Shown here: positions 1 through 9,374 of the stretch, in pieces
How the letters are laid out: each line of letters starts with the position of its first letter
Position numbering within the stretch: the stretch's first letter is position 1
Virus record (IMG/VR): IMGVR_UViG_3300022885_000003
Location: 50,739 to 114,738 of that record
Reading direction: 5' to 3' (one strand)
DNA length: 64,000 nt
Source: a virus
Made by a program: the position numbers and the translations under genes
The notes under the pieces: generated by a model
Seen by the model: only the letters and a program-made list of their open reading frames with translations
What the model was told of the DNA's origin: nothing
Databases searched by the model: none

Positions 1-1534
1 GAATATGTTGGTCAGCTGCCGATGTGTTCTTAATCCAAGTAAAATCAGGCTGGAATCCTGCGCCAGTTACAGCGTTACCACCCGATCCGATTGCTGTTCC
101 GTTTCCTGTATAAAGAACTGTTTCAAAGAAGTCAACGCCTTGGAATGTTGGTGTTGGCAAGTTTGCTGAGTTGATCGGCAAGAAACCAGCTGTTGGTGTG
201 TCTTGGAAATCAACTAAATCAAATATAAAATCAAAAGTTGGTGAAAGATAACGGACCGCTATTGGGAACCATGTTTCATTGCTGTTTATTGCAATTGTTC
301 CTTGGCTTACATTATCCTTGAAAAATTCAATTTCATCCGCGTCAGCATCTAATTCAACACGGATCCGATTGGAAGATGTGTATGAGTCCCCGTATGCGGA
401 GTTTGACCCCCCATCAATTGATTTAGTTCCAGAATTTGTGTAAACTATCGCGTGTTGGCTTGCTATTGCACCATCCAAGCGGGTATCGCCGCCGTATGAA
501 TTGGCAATTCCAAACGCCACGTTTGATCCGTTCGTTAACTGAGCTTCCCAGGTATATTTTCCAGTAGAAATTCCCATCGTGGTCCATACCGCTTCTGTAC
601 CACCCGAATTGGATATTGAACCGGATAAGTTTCCATTGCTTAATGTTGCGCGAACTGTTTTATGTAGTGTATTAATCACTGGATAAACAAGTGATGGTGT
701 ATTGTTAGAACCATTTGTAGCATGAGTCATATTTGATGGTGTAAAGTCGTTTCCATTTGAACTTGCGTCAGTTCCATCACCAATGCCATCAGTTAAACAG
801 AATGAATTGCCACCAGCAGCGTCTGCGAGTGCTATTATTTGGTCGTTTGAGGCTGGCGCCCACGTGAAGCCATTCGTGCCAACATTAACGAATTCACCAA
901 AATCAAGTTCAGTTAATCCCGTATCTTCAATGAATGCTGGTTGTGCAATATATCCACTAAAATGATTGCTTCCTCCTTGCGATCCGATTGTCCATGTAGA
1001 GGAACCTAATGGAATAGATGATGGGAATGACACACGGTCATCAATTGAGAAACTGGTTACTTCTTCACCATTGATGAATAATTCTGAATCTGTTCCTTTA
1101 AAATGATAAAGTATATGACACCAACCAATATCCCTAAATTGATGATTAGTTGTTATGGTGGAAGCGGGGCCTCCGTAAATTTGAAGGAAATCACCACCGT
1201 TGGGGATATTAACAAATAGTTGTGTGTTATTTAGGCTAAGTATACCCCACGTCGTTCCGGCATCGAATTCGGTTCTAAGAACCCATAAAGAAATCCAACA
1301 TTCAGTTGTATTCGAAGCAGCATTTGATGTTCGTGTTAAGCGTTGTGAAGAGCTTCTATCAAACCAAGCAGATCCACCGATTGATGTCGTATCAAAAGTT
1401 ATTGGGTTAGCTACATGCCAAGGCCCAGTTTGTGCTTCGGCAGGATATATAGAAGAGTTTCGAAAAGCATTTCTATCAATAAATGCGGTACGGCCTGAAT
1501 TAACTTTTACTCTACTATTAATACTTGTTCCCAT
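1..1534 (-). CDS. Partial virion/adhesion protein with LamG-like and SPRY-like domains
   Basis: The open frame runs leftward from ATG at 1534 past the window edge, so only the N-terminal ~511 residues are seen. A Shine-Dalgarno (GAGGAAA) precedes the start. Residues ~50-190 look like a LamG/concanavalin-A sandwich (ITFDTTSIGGSAWFDRSSSQ, later HILYHFKGTDSELFINGEEV). Residues ~300-400 resemble a SPRY-type sandwich (GKYTWEAQL, VAFGIA). Such domains are typical of phage tail or capsid-surface proteins that bind glycans. The partner and exact virion position cannot be told. The assignment to a virion protein is inference from domain style and from the fibre genes nearby. Confidence 0.75.
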   Translation of the reverse strand, partial: MGTSINSRVKVNSGRTAFIDRNAFRNSSIYPAEAQTGPWHVANPITFDTTSIGGSAWFDRSSSQRLTRTSNAASNTTECWISLWVLRTEFDAGTTWGILSLNNTQLFVNIPNGGDFLQIYGGPASTITTNHQFRDIGWCHILYHFKGTDSELFINGEEVTSFSIDDRVSFPSSIPLGSSTWTIGSQGGSNHFSGYIAQPAFIEDTGLTELDFGEFVNVGTNGFTWAPASNDQIIALADAAGGNSFCLTDGIGDGTDASSNGNDFTPSNMTHATNGSNNTPSLVYPVINTLHKTVRATLSNGNLSGSISNSGGTEAVWTTMGISTGKYTWEAQLTNGSNVAFGIANSYGGDTRLDGAIASQHAIVYTNSGTKSIDGGSNSAYGDSYTSSNRIRVELDADADEIEFFKDNVSQGTIAINSNETWFPIAVRYLSPTFDFIFDLVDFQDTPTAGFLPINSANLPTPTFQGVDFFETVLYTGNGTAIGSGGNAVTGAGFQPDFTWIKNTSAADQHI

Positions 1535-1549
1535 AAGTAAAATTTCCTC

Positions 1550-1578
1550 TTGACATTAATTAAAATTTCATATATATT
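1550..1578 (+). promoter_or_regulatory. Sigma70-like early promoter
   Basis: TTGACA (1550-1555), a 17-nt spacer and TATATT (1573-1578). The ATG of the next gene lies at 1589, so transcription would start only a few nucleotides before it and leave almost no leader. Confidence 0.6.
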
Positions 1579-1588
1579 TATTTATGCT

Positions 1589-1840
1589 ATGGGTAAAACT
1601 ATAATACACAAAGAATTGACTGAAAAATATCTAGAATGGGTCGGTACCATTTCATTGATAACAGGGGCAATTTTAAGTAGTTTGAACATTTTCCCCTGGA
1701 ATGTGGTAGCCTTTCTTATGGGTGGAGTTTTTTGGGTTATTCTTGGTAAACTATGGAAGAAAAATAGTGTCGTTATTCTAAACGCTTCAATGATGTCAAT
1801 ATATATATTTGGAGTAATCAAAGGATTTAATTGGTGGTAA
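1589..1840 (+). CDS. Small membrane protein, 83 aa
   Basis: The protein has two to three hydrophobic segments (WVGTISLITGAILSSLNIF, VVAFLMGGVFWVILG, ASMMSIYIFGVIKG) separated by a short KLWKKN loop, so it should sit in the host inner membrane. I chose the ATG at 1589 over the in-frame TTG at 1550 because the TTG is part of a promoter -35 box. There is no Shine-Dalgarno. The gene is followed 3 nt later by another small gene. It resembles small phage and bacterial membrane proteins of unknown role; no function can be assigned. Confidence 0.7.
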   Translation: MGKTIIHKELTEKYLEWVGTISLITGAILSSLNIFPWNVVAFLMGGVFWVILGKLWKKNSVVILNASMMSIYIFGVIKGFNWW

Positions 1841-1843
1841 CGC

Positions 1844-2116
1844 ATGTCAAAAAAGAAATTTGCTATTGAATGCACAACATATGGTCTCGTTACTGACCAC
1901 CGTCGACAAAAAGGGTGGATGACAGGAGAAACTAGCTGCCGATGGGTTCTACGAAAACGTCCAGGAGAATCTGGTCCTGGGTGTATGTCTATTGTTATAT
2001 TTAAGACCAAGGAAGAAGCAAAAGAATATATCAATACAGAAGTAAAACCCAAAGAGAATAAAAGTTACCGGATTAGAAAACTTCCTAAGGATATAACAAA
2101 TACCATGGAGTGGTAA
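1844..2116 (+). CDS. Hypothetical protein, 90 aa
   Basis: A small, basic, soluble protein (SKKKFAIECTTYG..., then KTKEEAKEYINTE). The pattern strand, strand (SIVIFKTKEEAKEYIN), helix and basic tail is weakly like the beta-beta-alpha half of the tagged family in this window, but the terminal FKLTW helix is absent. It lies in a tight cluster with the membrane gene upstream and the IscA-like gene 21 nt downstream. Function unknown. Confidence 0.7.
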   Translation: MSKKKFAIECTTYGLVTDHRRQKGWMTGETSCRWVLRKRPGESGPGCMSIVIFKTKEEAKEYINTEVKPKENKSYRIRKLPKDITNTMEW

Positions 2117-2137
2117 ATAATAAAAAGGAGAACTATT

Positions 2138-2506
2138 ATGCCTACTGATCCATTTGCATTACCTGTACAGAAACCAACAGGACCAACTATTATTAATATC
2201 ACTGACAGTGCTAAAGAGCATTTTGAAAATCTGCTCAAACAACACAATAAAAAAGCTATTCGATTCGGGGTTAAATCTGGAGGTTGCTCAGGTTTTACAT
2301 ATGATATTGATTTTACTGATGAAATTGAAAAGGGTGATGATATCATTCCATTAGAAAATGGAGATTTTGTTGTAGATGCAGCAAGTATCATGTTTGTAAT
2401 GGGTGTTGAGGTTGACTGGGTAACCGATATGATGGGATCTAGCTTTAGATTTACCAATCCAAATGCAACTGCTTCGTGTGGATGTCAAACAAGCTTTTCA
2501 GTATAA
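2138..2506 (+). CDS. A-type iron-sulfur carrier (IscA/HesB family)
   Basis: 122 residues. Residues ~18-119 match the HesB/IscA fold. The three cysteines that bind the Fe-S cluster in this family are present: C50 in SGGCSGF and C114/C116 in ASCGCQ. These proteins hand clusters to target apoproteins. The window encodes at least one Fe-S enzyme that could use it, the RlmN-like radical SAM protein at 45677. The Shine-Dalgarno is AAAAGGAG. The stop codon overlaps the next start (TAATG). Family assignment is firm; which client it serves is not known. Confidence 0.93.
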   Translation: MPTDPFALPVQKPTGPTIINITDSAKEHFENLLKQHNKKAIRFGVKSGGCSGFTYDIDFTDEIEKGDDIIPLENGDFVVDAASIMFVMGVEVDWVTDMMGSSFRFTNPNATASCGCQTSFSV

Positions 2507-2796
2507 TGACAACTAGCGAATATTTTGGTAAATATTTTCAAGGACAGAATTGGAAAAAACCTACCTTACCCACAATTGATGTTTATTTGTATGGTCATGA
2601 AGGCATAGTATTATCATCAATAGATTGGTGCATCAACAATTGCAAGCATAGATGGGGTTGGTGTTTCGATAATTTTCCACCAAACATAGACGAGATAATA
2701 GAAAAACTATCCGCAGATGAGTTTGTACACCGAACACCAATTATGAAATTCGAATCCAAGCAAGAAGCCATAGAATTTAAACTTTATTGTTTATAG
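2506..2796 (+). CDS. Small protein with the C-terminal FKL tag module, 96 aa
   Basis: Member of the amplified family described in the findings. It has strand (TIDVYLYG), helix (IVLSSIDWCINNCKHRW), then a strand and terminal helix IMKFESKQEAIEFKLYCL. I placed the start at ATG 2506, overlapping the stop of the Fe-S carrier gene, rather than at the in-frame ATG 2476, which would run 30 nt into it. This is the only copy in the left 14 kb. No known function. Confidence 0.8.
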   Translation: MTTSEYFGKYFQGQNWKKPTLPTIDVYLYGHEGIVLSSIDWCINNCKHRWGWCFDNFPPNIDEIIEKLSADEFVHRTPIMKFESKQEAIEFKLYCL

Positions 2797-2810
2797 CGAA
2801 CTTCTCCTGT

Positions 2811-2818
2811 AATAAATA
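2811..2818 (+). promoter_or_regulatory. T4-type late promoter box AATAAATA
   Basis: One base off the T4 late consensus TATAAATA, 30 nt before the subtilase start, in the short gap between the early and late genes. Confidence 0.55.
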
Positions 2819-2848
2819 CTTAGTAGAGTATTCTTACAAGGATTGCGC

Positions 2849-5800
2849 ATGTCTGACATAAAAAAATATATTGCAGTTACGAAGCCAGGAACAAATGACC
2901 AATTTGGTTATTATCTTGCATCAAACCGCATTGAACACACAAATATCACCCCAATGAATAGTCATTGGATTATAAACTGTACACATAAACAATATATCAG
3001 CATTCTCGGACGAAGCGAGATTGTTATCATTGAGGAAGATGTTGAATTTTCAACTTGTGCTGTTCAAAACTTGAATGGTGTGGTCGATGATAACTGGGGA
3101 TTGGATCGAATTGATCAACGCTCTACACAATTAAATAATGTTTATAAATTTAATCGGAATGGTTCAACTGTTGATATTTATGTAATTGATACAGGAATTA
3201 AGATTGACCACGAAGAGTTTGGAGGGAGAGCTTCGGTTCTATCCGACTTTGTTAATGAAACTGGTGTTGCCACAGGTCAAGATGGCAATGGTCACGGAAC
3301 TCATGTAGCAGCGACAGCGTGTGGTGCAACATACGGTGTCGCAAAAGCGGCGAAAGTCTTTTCCGCAAAAGCTCTAAATTCAGCAGGAAGTGGTTCAGGT
3401 TCAGCTATTATACAAGCTATGAACTCAGTCCTGTCACACCATGTATCCAAAACAAATAATCGCCCGTCAGTTGCCAATATGAGTATTGGATTTAATGGTC
3501 GGGTAACTTCTGTTGATCTAGCAGTTGCAAACTTGGTTAATGCTGGTATAGTTACAATAGTCGCTGCGGGCAATTCGAATCGACCAGCAATTGAAGTGTC
3601 GCCAGCTGGTGCCCCCGAAGCTTTTACGGTTGGTGCTATCGGCTTCGGCGATGCAAGAGCCAGTTTTTCTAATTTTTCTAGCGGGGATGGGCCAGGAGAC
3701 GGTGATAGGGGATTCGGAGAAGCTGGTATTTCAAACCTCGGATCAGCGGTTGATGTTTTTGCACCTGGTGTTGCTATTCGTAGTGCTGCACCATTTGAAG
3801 TACCATCATTCTTCTTGCGCGTTGATGCACCATTTGAAACAATTGTTGGTAGAGTTCCTGCAGGTGAAACAATTCTATCGACAAGATTTAGAGTATTCTT
3901 CCCATATGATGGTACAAGCCGTGTTAGGATTGGGACACGTTCTAACCCTACATTATTATTTGATGGTTCCCCTACATTCCTATCAAGAGTCCGAGATCTA
4001 AGACTAAATCCAAATATTATCTTACCAACAGATGAGGAAATCATTTTACAATATGAACAAAATGATTCTACACAAGGTTCTTTCCAGTCAAACATTACAT
4101 TATCAACCAAGGATGGAAGTCAAAGATTAAATGGTACGTCAATGGCTTGTCCTCATGCGGTTGGCGTTGCAGCATTATTCTTAGAAGATAAGCCAAGACC
4201 AACAAATTCAACTGGAGTACAAGAAGTTAAAGACTTTATGATCAACAATGCAACGGTTAATTCAATCCCCGATTTACCGATTGGAACCCCAAATCGGGTA
4301 TTGTTTAGCTTCTTTGTTGAAGAAGCATCATTCGAGTGGATTACTCTACCAGGAATTATCAGAAGCCAAGAAGAAAATACCGCTTTTAGCCAAACAGTGG
4401 TTGCTAGGTTTGTAGATGAACTCGGAAATGAACAACCGGTTACATACCAAACTAATCCAGATTTCCCAGTGTTCTTATCACTAAATCCAATAACAGGTTT
4501 ACTTACAGGTACCCTCCCTGAAGTCACCGAAGATACCGAATTTGAATTTACATTAACTGCTATTGCTCCTGATCTTAGTACAATCGACCAAGTATTTTCT
4601 ATTAATGTTCTCGATATACCAAACCGACCACCTATATGGGTTACACAACCGAACCAGATAAAAGTTGGTGTTACGCCACATGACCCAGTAGAAGGCGAAG
4701 TGGTTAGTTTCCAATTAGAAGCAACCGACCCTGAAGGATTGCCTATAACTTATTCCCTGCAAGTTGGTGAAAATCCAAGCAACCCTGGTGAAATTAGAAC
4801 TTCCGGATTGTTCTTAGATTCTAGCGGATTAATTTCTGGTACTGTATCAAATTTATTGGTAAATCAAACAATTTCATTTACCGTTAGAGCAAGTGACGGT
4901 GAACTAATTACTGATAGATCATTCTTTATTGACTTGATCGCAGTTAATTCATCTCCTTTATGGTTCCCATTGGTTGTTAGTGAACCAGTCGAAATATTAA
5001 CCGCTAGTCAAGGTGATACAATACTTTATGATTTTGCATTATTGACCAATGTTGATCATGCGGCGGATCCAGACAATGATCCATTGACATTTACTTTAGT
5101 TGGTGGCGCTCTTCCGAATGGTACAACACTTTCATCAGATGGTAAATTATCAGGTTCTCTCATTGGGAACGGTAATTTTGTCTTCACAATTGAAGTTACT
5201 GACACAGTGTTAAGTGCAACACGAGAGTTTTCTGTTGATGTTGCTGAAATTGTAACAAATCAACCGCCGGTATGGAATACACCAACCGGAAACATTGTAA
5301 CAGCAAATGAATTATCATTATTTATTTTCCAACTTAATGCAATTGACCCAGAAGCTGGATTGGTTACTTATGCGCCCAACCTGCAATTTGGTGAAGAATT
5401 CCCCGCTACGCTTAATATATCATCATCCGGATTAATTACCGGTACGTTGCCAAGCATTAATGAATCAACAAAGGTGTTTACCTTTACAGTAAATGCAAGT
5501 GATGGCGTTCTTGTTACACCCAGAGTTTTCGAAATCACCGTAAGTAATGTATCAGGTGATGTTCCACCCATTTGGATTACTCCGGAAGGTTCATTAGGAA
5601 CAACCGATGAATGCATTGATGCGATTTTCAAAGTTGAAGCAACTACTGCCGCAGTTTTAATTGATAGTGATAGTGAAGTAGATTTTGAATTAATCATTCA
5701 AGCGTTAACAGTGATTACTGAACTAGATGATCCACTAAATGATTTACCAAATGAAATCATTGAGGTACTAGCTGATGCTGGATTTGTATTTGATCCACTT

Positions 5801-7081
5801 GATCCTGATATTTTATTCCAACCAAAGATCACTTATAGTTTTGATTTACAACCAGGAGAGCAATTCCCACCTGGATTAATCCTAAATACAAATACCGGTG
5901 AAATTTCAGGAACCCCGTTTGATGTATCAAGTGATACAACCTTTACATTTACAATAGTAGCTGATAATACTTTCTTCCAAGAGTCAAGAACTTTTTCTAT
6001 TACTGTACTCGATATAACTGAACCAGAAACGATTAGTGTCGTCGTCCCAATTATGGGAGAAGACCGAAGAATATTGCATGATGCGGCCTTGCATTTGTTC
6101 ATACGTGAAGAAGTTAAGAGTATCAAAGATAGTGAAGAAATATTTGTCCCATTAGCCTTTGATTTTGGTTTCACTCCTGAGATCATCCTCAATGAAGAAG
6201 ATTTGGATGATGAAGATATTGAAAATCTACCGTTTGAAACAACATCAAACTTCGATGATGCGGGATTTATTACCGCCGAGATCGAAGGAAACACAATCTT
6301 TGTTCCAATACAACCACCTGAAAGAGACTCAGACTTTTTTGCTGAGTTTGATATCTTTGGTGATACTGTTCCCAGCTTCGGTATTGTGCGAGATCCACAC
6401 ATTTATATGGTCGGTGGTTTGCAGCGTTCATTAAACGTTGGTCAAGAATTGGAAGATTTTTATCTAAGCTTAGATGAACATCATAGAAAAGATACGGTTG
6501 TGTTTGGTGATTTCAAATCCGTGGTTGTTCGAAACAATGAAGGTGAATATATATACGATGCAATTTATGTTGAAGTGCGTGATAGACAAGCAGGGGCGGC
6601 ATTTGTTCGAACCTATCCACAAGCGCCTGGTCCTGTAAACGCGGTTACACCAATTAACAATTTGTTCCCACCTTCGTTACTCAATATGCGGGATGGTTTA
6701 ATTGCAGAAAATGGCTTACCAGGCCAAGAACTCGCGCCAAGATGGCAGAAATCAGAACAAGTTGAAGGTGAACCTTCTTCGGTACTTGGGTGGACGGCAG
6801 CAATTGTTATTGCTTATGCTAAACCAGGGACGGGAGAACGTGTAGTTGATAACGTTTCTCCAGAAATTAGAAAATTGGTAAGTAATCGACCATTTACTAT
6901 TGATCGATATAGTGTGTCAACGAAAGCTACACTCACAACTACCACTTTTGATGGTAATACACCCACAACGTTTGATGGTAATTTTAATGTTTTTGACGTA
7001 TTTCAATCACAAATTATTGAAGAGACGTTGGTTAAATTCCCGCCAGGTGATGTGCCAGGAATTGCAGCAATTGGTCCATAA
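2849..7081 (+). CDS. Subtilisin-like protease fused to Ig-like repeats, virion protein
   Basis: 1410 residues. Residues ~5-70 look like an I9-type propeptide. Residues ~83-465 form a proteinase-K-like subtilase with D114 (DTGIKID), H149 (GHGTH), oxyanion N242 (AAGNS) and S431 (GTSMACPHA), so the catalytic set is complete. A ~100-residue insert (~315-415) splits the domain just before the serine block. From ~480 to ~1070 there are five or six Ig-like putative-PIG/cadherin-type repeats (PPVW..., SGLITGTLP, FSITVLDI). The C-terminal ~300 residues are an unrecognised, probably virion-anchoring region. Start ATG 2849 follows AAGGA; an in-frame TTG lies two codons upstream. A late box precedes it. 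Likely a tail or neck protease that processes or degrades surface proteins. There is no secretion signal. Confidence 0.9.
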   Translation: MSDIKKYIAVTKPGTNDQFGYYLASNRIEHTNITPMNSHWIINCTHKQYISILGRSEIVIIEEDVEFSTCAVQNLNGVVDDNWGLDRIDQRSTQLNNVYKFNRNGSTVDIYVIDTGIKIDHEEFGGRASVLSDFVNETGVATGQDGNGHGTHVAATACGATYGVAKAAKVFSAKALNSAGSGSGSAIIQAMNSVLSHHVSKTNNRPSVANMSIGFNGRVTSVDLAVANLVNAGIVTIVAAGNSNRPAIEVSPAGAPEAFTVGAIGFGDARASFSNFSSGDGPGDGDRGFGEAGISNLGSAVDVFAPGVAIRSAAPFEVPSFFLRVDAPFETIVGRVPAGETILSTRFRVFFPYDGTSRVRIGTRSNPTLLFDGSPTFLSRVRDLRLNPNIILPTDEEIILQYEQNDSTQGSFQSNITLSTKDGSQRLNGTSMACPHAVGVAALFLEDKPRPTNSTGVQEVKDFMINNATVNSIPDLPIGTPNRVLFSFFVEEASFEWITLPGIIRSQEENTAFSQTVVARFVDELGNEQPVTYQTNPDFPVFLSLNPITGLLTGTLPEVTEDTEFEFTLTAIAPDLSTIDQVFSINVLDIPNRPPIWVTQPNQIKVGVTPHDPVEGEVVSFQLEATDPEGLPITYSLQVGENPSNPGEIRTSGLFLDSSGLISGTVSNLLVNQTISFTVRASDGELITDRSFFIDLIAVNSSPLWFPLVVSEPVEILTASQGDTILYDFALLTNVDHAADPDNDPLTFTLVGGALPNGTTLSSDGKLSGSLIGNGNFVFTIEVTDTVLSATREFSVDVAEIVTNQPPVWNTPTGNIVTANELSLFIFQLNAIDPEAGLVTYAPNLQFGEEFPATLNISSSGLITGTLPSINESTKVFTFTVNASDGVLVTPRVFEITVSNVSGDVPPIWITPEGSLGTTDECIDAIFKVEATTAAVLIDSDSEVDFELIIQALTVITELDDPLNDLPNEIIEVLADAGFVFDPLDPDILFQPKITYSFDLQPGEQFPPGLILNTNTGEISGTPFDVSSDTTFTFTIVADNTFFQESRTFSITVLDITEPETISVVVPIMGEDRRILHDAALHLFIREEVKSIKDSEEIFVPLAFDFGFTPEIILNEEDLDDEDIENLPFETTSNFDDAGFITAEIEGNTIFVPIQPPERDSDFFAEFDIFGDTVPSFGIVRDPHIYMVGGLQRSLNVGQELEDFYLSLDEHHRKDTVVFGDFKSVVVRNNEGEYIYDAIYVEVRDRQAGAAFVRTYPQAPGPVNAVTPINNLFPPSLLNMRDGLIAENGLPGQELAPRWQKSEQVEGEPSSVLGWTAAIVIAYAKPGTGERVVDNVSPEIRKLVSNRPFTIDRYSVSTKATLTTTTFDGNTPTTFDGNFNVFDVFQSQIIEETLVKFPPGDVPGIAAIGP

Positions 7082-7101
7082 ATGTTAATTAGGATTAATA
7101 T

Positions 7102-7109
7102 AATAAATA
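7102..7109 (+). promoter_or_regulatory. T4-type late promoter box AATAAATA
   Basis: Lies 28 nt before the fibre gene at 7138, in a 56-nt gap. Confidence 0.55.
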
Positions 7110-7137
7110 ATAGAGAATAAATTAAGGAGGCTATTTA

Positions 7138-9318
7138 ATGGCTGTTGGTATTAATAATGGAATTTCAGGCACTGATGCCGATGGATTCACTTGGAATAGT
7201 GAATATCCAGTTGTTGGGCAAAATAACGATACATTCCAATTTAGATGGAATTGGTGGATTGCAAAAGTAGCCATTGAAAATCTTCAATCAAAGGTTCTTA
7301 GCGTTGCTGGCGACGTAGTTGGTGATTCAAGTATTTTTGATTCCGGTGATGGTGAAGTACCATTAATTCTAAATCTTATTGATACTGGGGTTGGTGCAGG
7401 TAGTTACTCTTTGGCCTCATTAACCGTTGATTCTAAAGGCAGAATTACCGCAATAAGTGATGTTTCAAGTGATTACGTCCCAGTTACTGGCGGCAACTTT
7501 ACGGGCATTGTAACGGTCCCAATGGTCACTGGTGCTAGTCCAGGGTTAGCAGCGGCTACTAAAGACTATGTTGACCTGGTTGCTGGTGGTGGGGCAGGAA
7601 CGTTTGTTCTAACCGATGGTTCAGTAACAATGTCATCTGCTCTTGAATATGATGCTCTAGTTGTTACTTCAAACGATGATCAAGTACCAAATATGGCTGA
7701 AGTAAAGAATTATGTTACGCCTATTACAAACGGTTTAATTGCAAACAAGCTCAATATTTCCGGCGGGACGATGACTGGCAATTTGATTCTCAATGCAGAT
7801 CCCACACTTGCATTACAGGCGGCTACAAAGGATTATGTTGATACCTTCTTACCTCTTGTTGGTGGGACATTAACTGGTGATCTAGTTCTTAATGCAGATC
7901 CCACACTTCCATTGGGTACGGCTACTAAGCAATATGTCGATAATACAACAATGACATTAGATGGCATAAATTCAATGGTTGCAGATCTTGATGCTGGAAC
8001 AAATAAAGTTATTAATGTGGTTGATCCAACCAATCCTCAAGACGTAGCAACTAAGGCTTATGTAGATTTTGTTGGGACTGCTTGTGTTGCAATACTTGCC
8101 GATGGAACAGTTGCAATGACAGCGGATTTGGACTTAGGAACAAACAAAATTGTTAATGTAGTTGACCCAGTTTTACCACAGGATTCAGCTACGAAGAATT
8201 ATGTTGATACCATAACGATGACATTAGATGGCGCCAATTTTATGGCCGCAGATCTTAATGTCGGGACAAATAAAGTTGTTAACGTAGTAGATCCAATTGA
8301 CCCACAAGATGCGGCTACTAAGGCTTATGTTGATGCTATTATGTCACCGGATATTTCCGATTTAATCAAACAAGATGGTACCGTTGCAATGACAGCGGAT
8401 TTGGACTTAGGAACAAACAAAATTGTTAATGTAGTTGACCCAGTTTTACCACAGGATTCAGCTACGAAGAATTATGTTGATACCATAACGATGACATTAG
8501 ATGGCGCCAATTTTATGGCCGCAGATCTTAATGTCGGGACAAATAAAGTTGTTAACGTAGTAGATCCAATTGACCCACAAGATGCGGCTACTAAGGCTTA
8601 TGTTGATGCTATTATGTCACCGGATATTTCCGATTTAATCAAACAAGATGGTACCGTTGCAATGACAGCGGATTTGGACTTAGGAACAAACAAAATTGTT
8701 AATGTAGTTGACCCAGTTTCAGCACAAGATGCAGCCACTAAGAACTACGTTGATACATTTGCTCCACTAAGTGGTGCCACATTTACAGGTGATATCACAC
8801 TAAATGCAGATCCTACGGTTGCACTTGGTGCGGCCACTAAGCAATATGTTGATAACACAATACCAACTGATCATATAAAGCAAGACGGCACTGTTGCAAT
8901 GACAGCGGATTTGGACTTGGGAACAAACAAAATTGTTAATGTAGTTGATCCAGTTTCAGCACAAGATGCAGCCACTAAGAACTATGTTGATACAAGCATA
9001 CCAGGAACATTTGAAAGCACACAACAAACGATTACATCAGCTGGACAATTGATTCTATCTCATGGCTTATCATCGACCCCATTGTTTATGACTGAGTATT
9101 TAATTTGTACAACCGCTGAGCATGGATATACTATCGGTGATAAGGTGTTATTTGGACAGCAAGGTTCAGGTAGCACATCAGTTGTATTTGATTCAACAAA
9201 TTTAACGATTAGGTTTGCCAATATTGCTGCGGTTTTCCAAGCGTTAGATAAAACTATTGGGAATATTGTTAGCCTCACAAATACTTCATGGAATTATTTG
9301 ATCGTAGCTCGGACATAA
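7138..9318 (+). CDS. Repetitive tail-fibre-like protein
   Basis: 726 residues with about ten repeats of the phage fibre motif (A)ATKxYVD, each followed by short segments such as GGTLTGDLVLNADPT or TADLDLGTNKIVNVVDP. These motifs form trimeric beta-prism or triple-helix shafts in phage fibres. The last ~110 residues are non-repetitive (TQQTITSAGQLILSHGLSS...) and probably form the tip. The middle carries a perfect 273-bp tandem duplication (91 residues). Start follows AAGGAGG. The gene lies between two other long virion genes, each with its own late box. Confidence 0.88.
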   Translation: MAVGINNGISGTDADGFTWNSEYPVVGQNNDTFQFRWNWWIAKVAIENLQSKVLSVAGDVVGDSSIFDSGDGEVPLILNLIDTGVGAGSYSLASLTVDSKGRITAISDVSSDYVPVTGGNFTGIVTVPMVTGASPGLAAATKDYVDLVAGGGAGTFVLTDGSVTMSSALEYDALVVTSNDDQVPNMAEVKNYVTPITNGLIANKLNISGGTMTGNLILNADPTLALQAATKDYVDTFLPLVGGTLTGDLVLNADPTLPLGTATKQYVDNTTMTLDGINSMVADLDAGTNKVINVVDPTNPQDVATKAYVDFVGTACVAILADGTVAMTADLDLGTNKIVNVVDPVLPQDSATKNYVDTITMTLDGANFMAADLNVGTNKVVNVVDPIDPQDAATKAYVDAIMSPDISDLIKQDGTVAMTADLDLGTNKIVNVVDPVLPQDSATKNYVDTITMTLDGANFMAADLNVGTNKVVNVVDPIDPQDAATKAYVDAIMSPDISDLIKQDGTVAMTADLDLGTNKIVNVVDPVSAQDAATKNYVDTFAPLSGATFTGDITLNADPTVALGAATKQYVDNTIPTDHIKQDGTVAMTADLDLGTNKIVNVVDPVSAQDAATKNYVDTSIPGTFESTQQTITSAGQLILSHGLSSTPLFMTEYLICTTAEHGYTIGDKVLFGQQGSGSTSVVFDSTNLTIRFANIAAVFQALDKTIGNIVSLTNTSWNYLIVART
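8110..8719 (+). repeat. Perfect 273-bp tandem duplication plus partial third copy
   Basis: 8110-8382 and 8383-8655 appear identical base for base, and 8656-8719 repeats the first 64 bases before diverging. A further diverged copy of the same start lies near 8896. The unit is 91 codons, so the reading frame is kept. Confidence 0.9.
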
Positions 9319-9339
9319 TTTCTAAAATTTATCTTTAAC

Positions 9340-9347
9340 GATAAATA
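9340..9347 (+). promoter_or_regulatory. T4-type late promoter box GATAAATA
   Basis: Lies 27 nt before the start of the fibre gene at 9375. Confidence 0.55.
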
Positions 9348-9374
9348 ATTATAGCAAGATTATGGAGTATAATT

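Noticed and set aside
783-1553. Plus-strand frames at 783-965 and 1200-1553
   Set aside because: They are the complement of the LamG/SPRY-like gene, which has a good start, a Shine-Dalgarno and recognisable domains.
3301-4110. Long minus-strand frames opposite the subtilase, fibre and clpA genes (e.g. 3301-4110, 5833-6402, 51042-51851, 58910-59707, 62642-63271)
   Set aside because: They lie fully inside better-supported genes, have no ribosome-binding site or promoter, and their composition (runs of S, T, V, P) is that of antisense shadow.
8110-8900. Regular repeats that might suggest a CRISPR array
   Set aside because: The repeats are long (273 bp and ~100 bp units), in frame and encode ATKxYVD fibre motifs; there are no short palindromic repeats with unique spacers.
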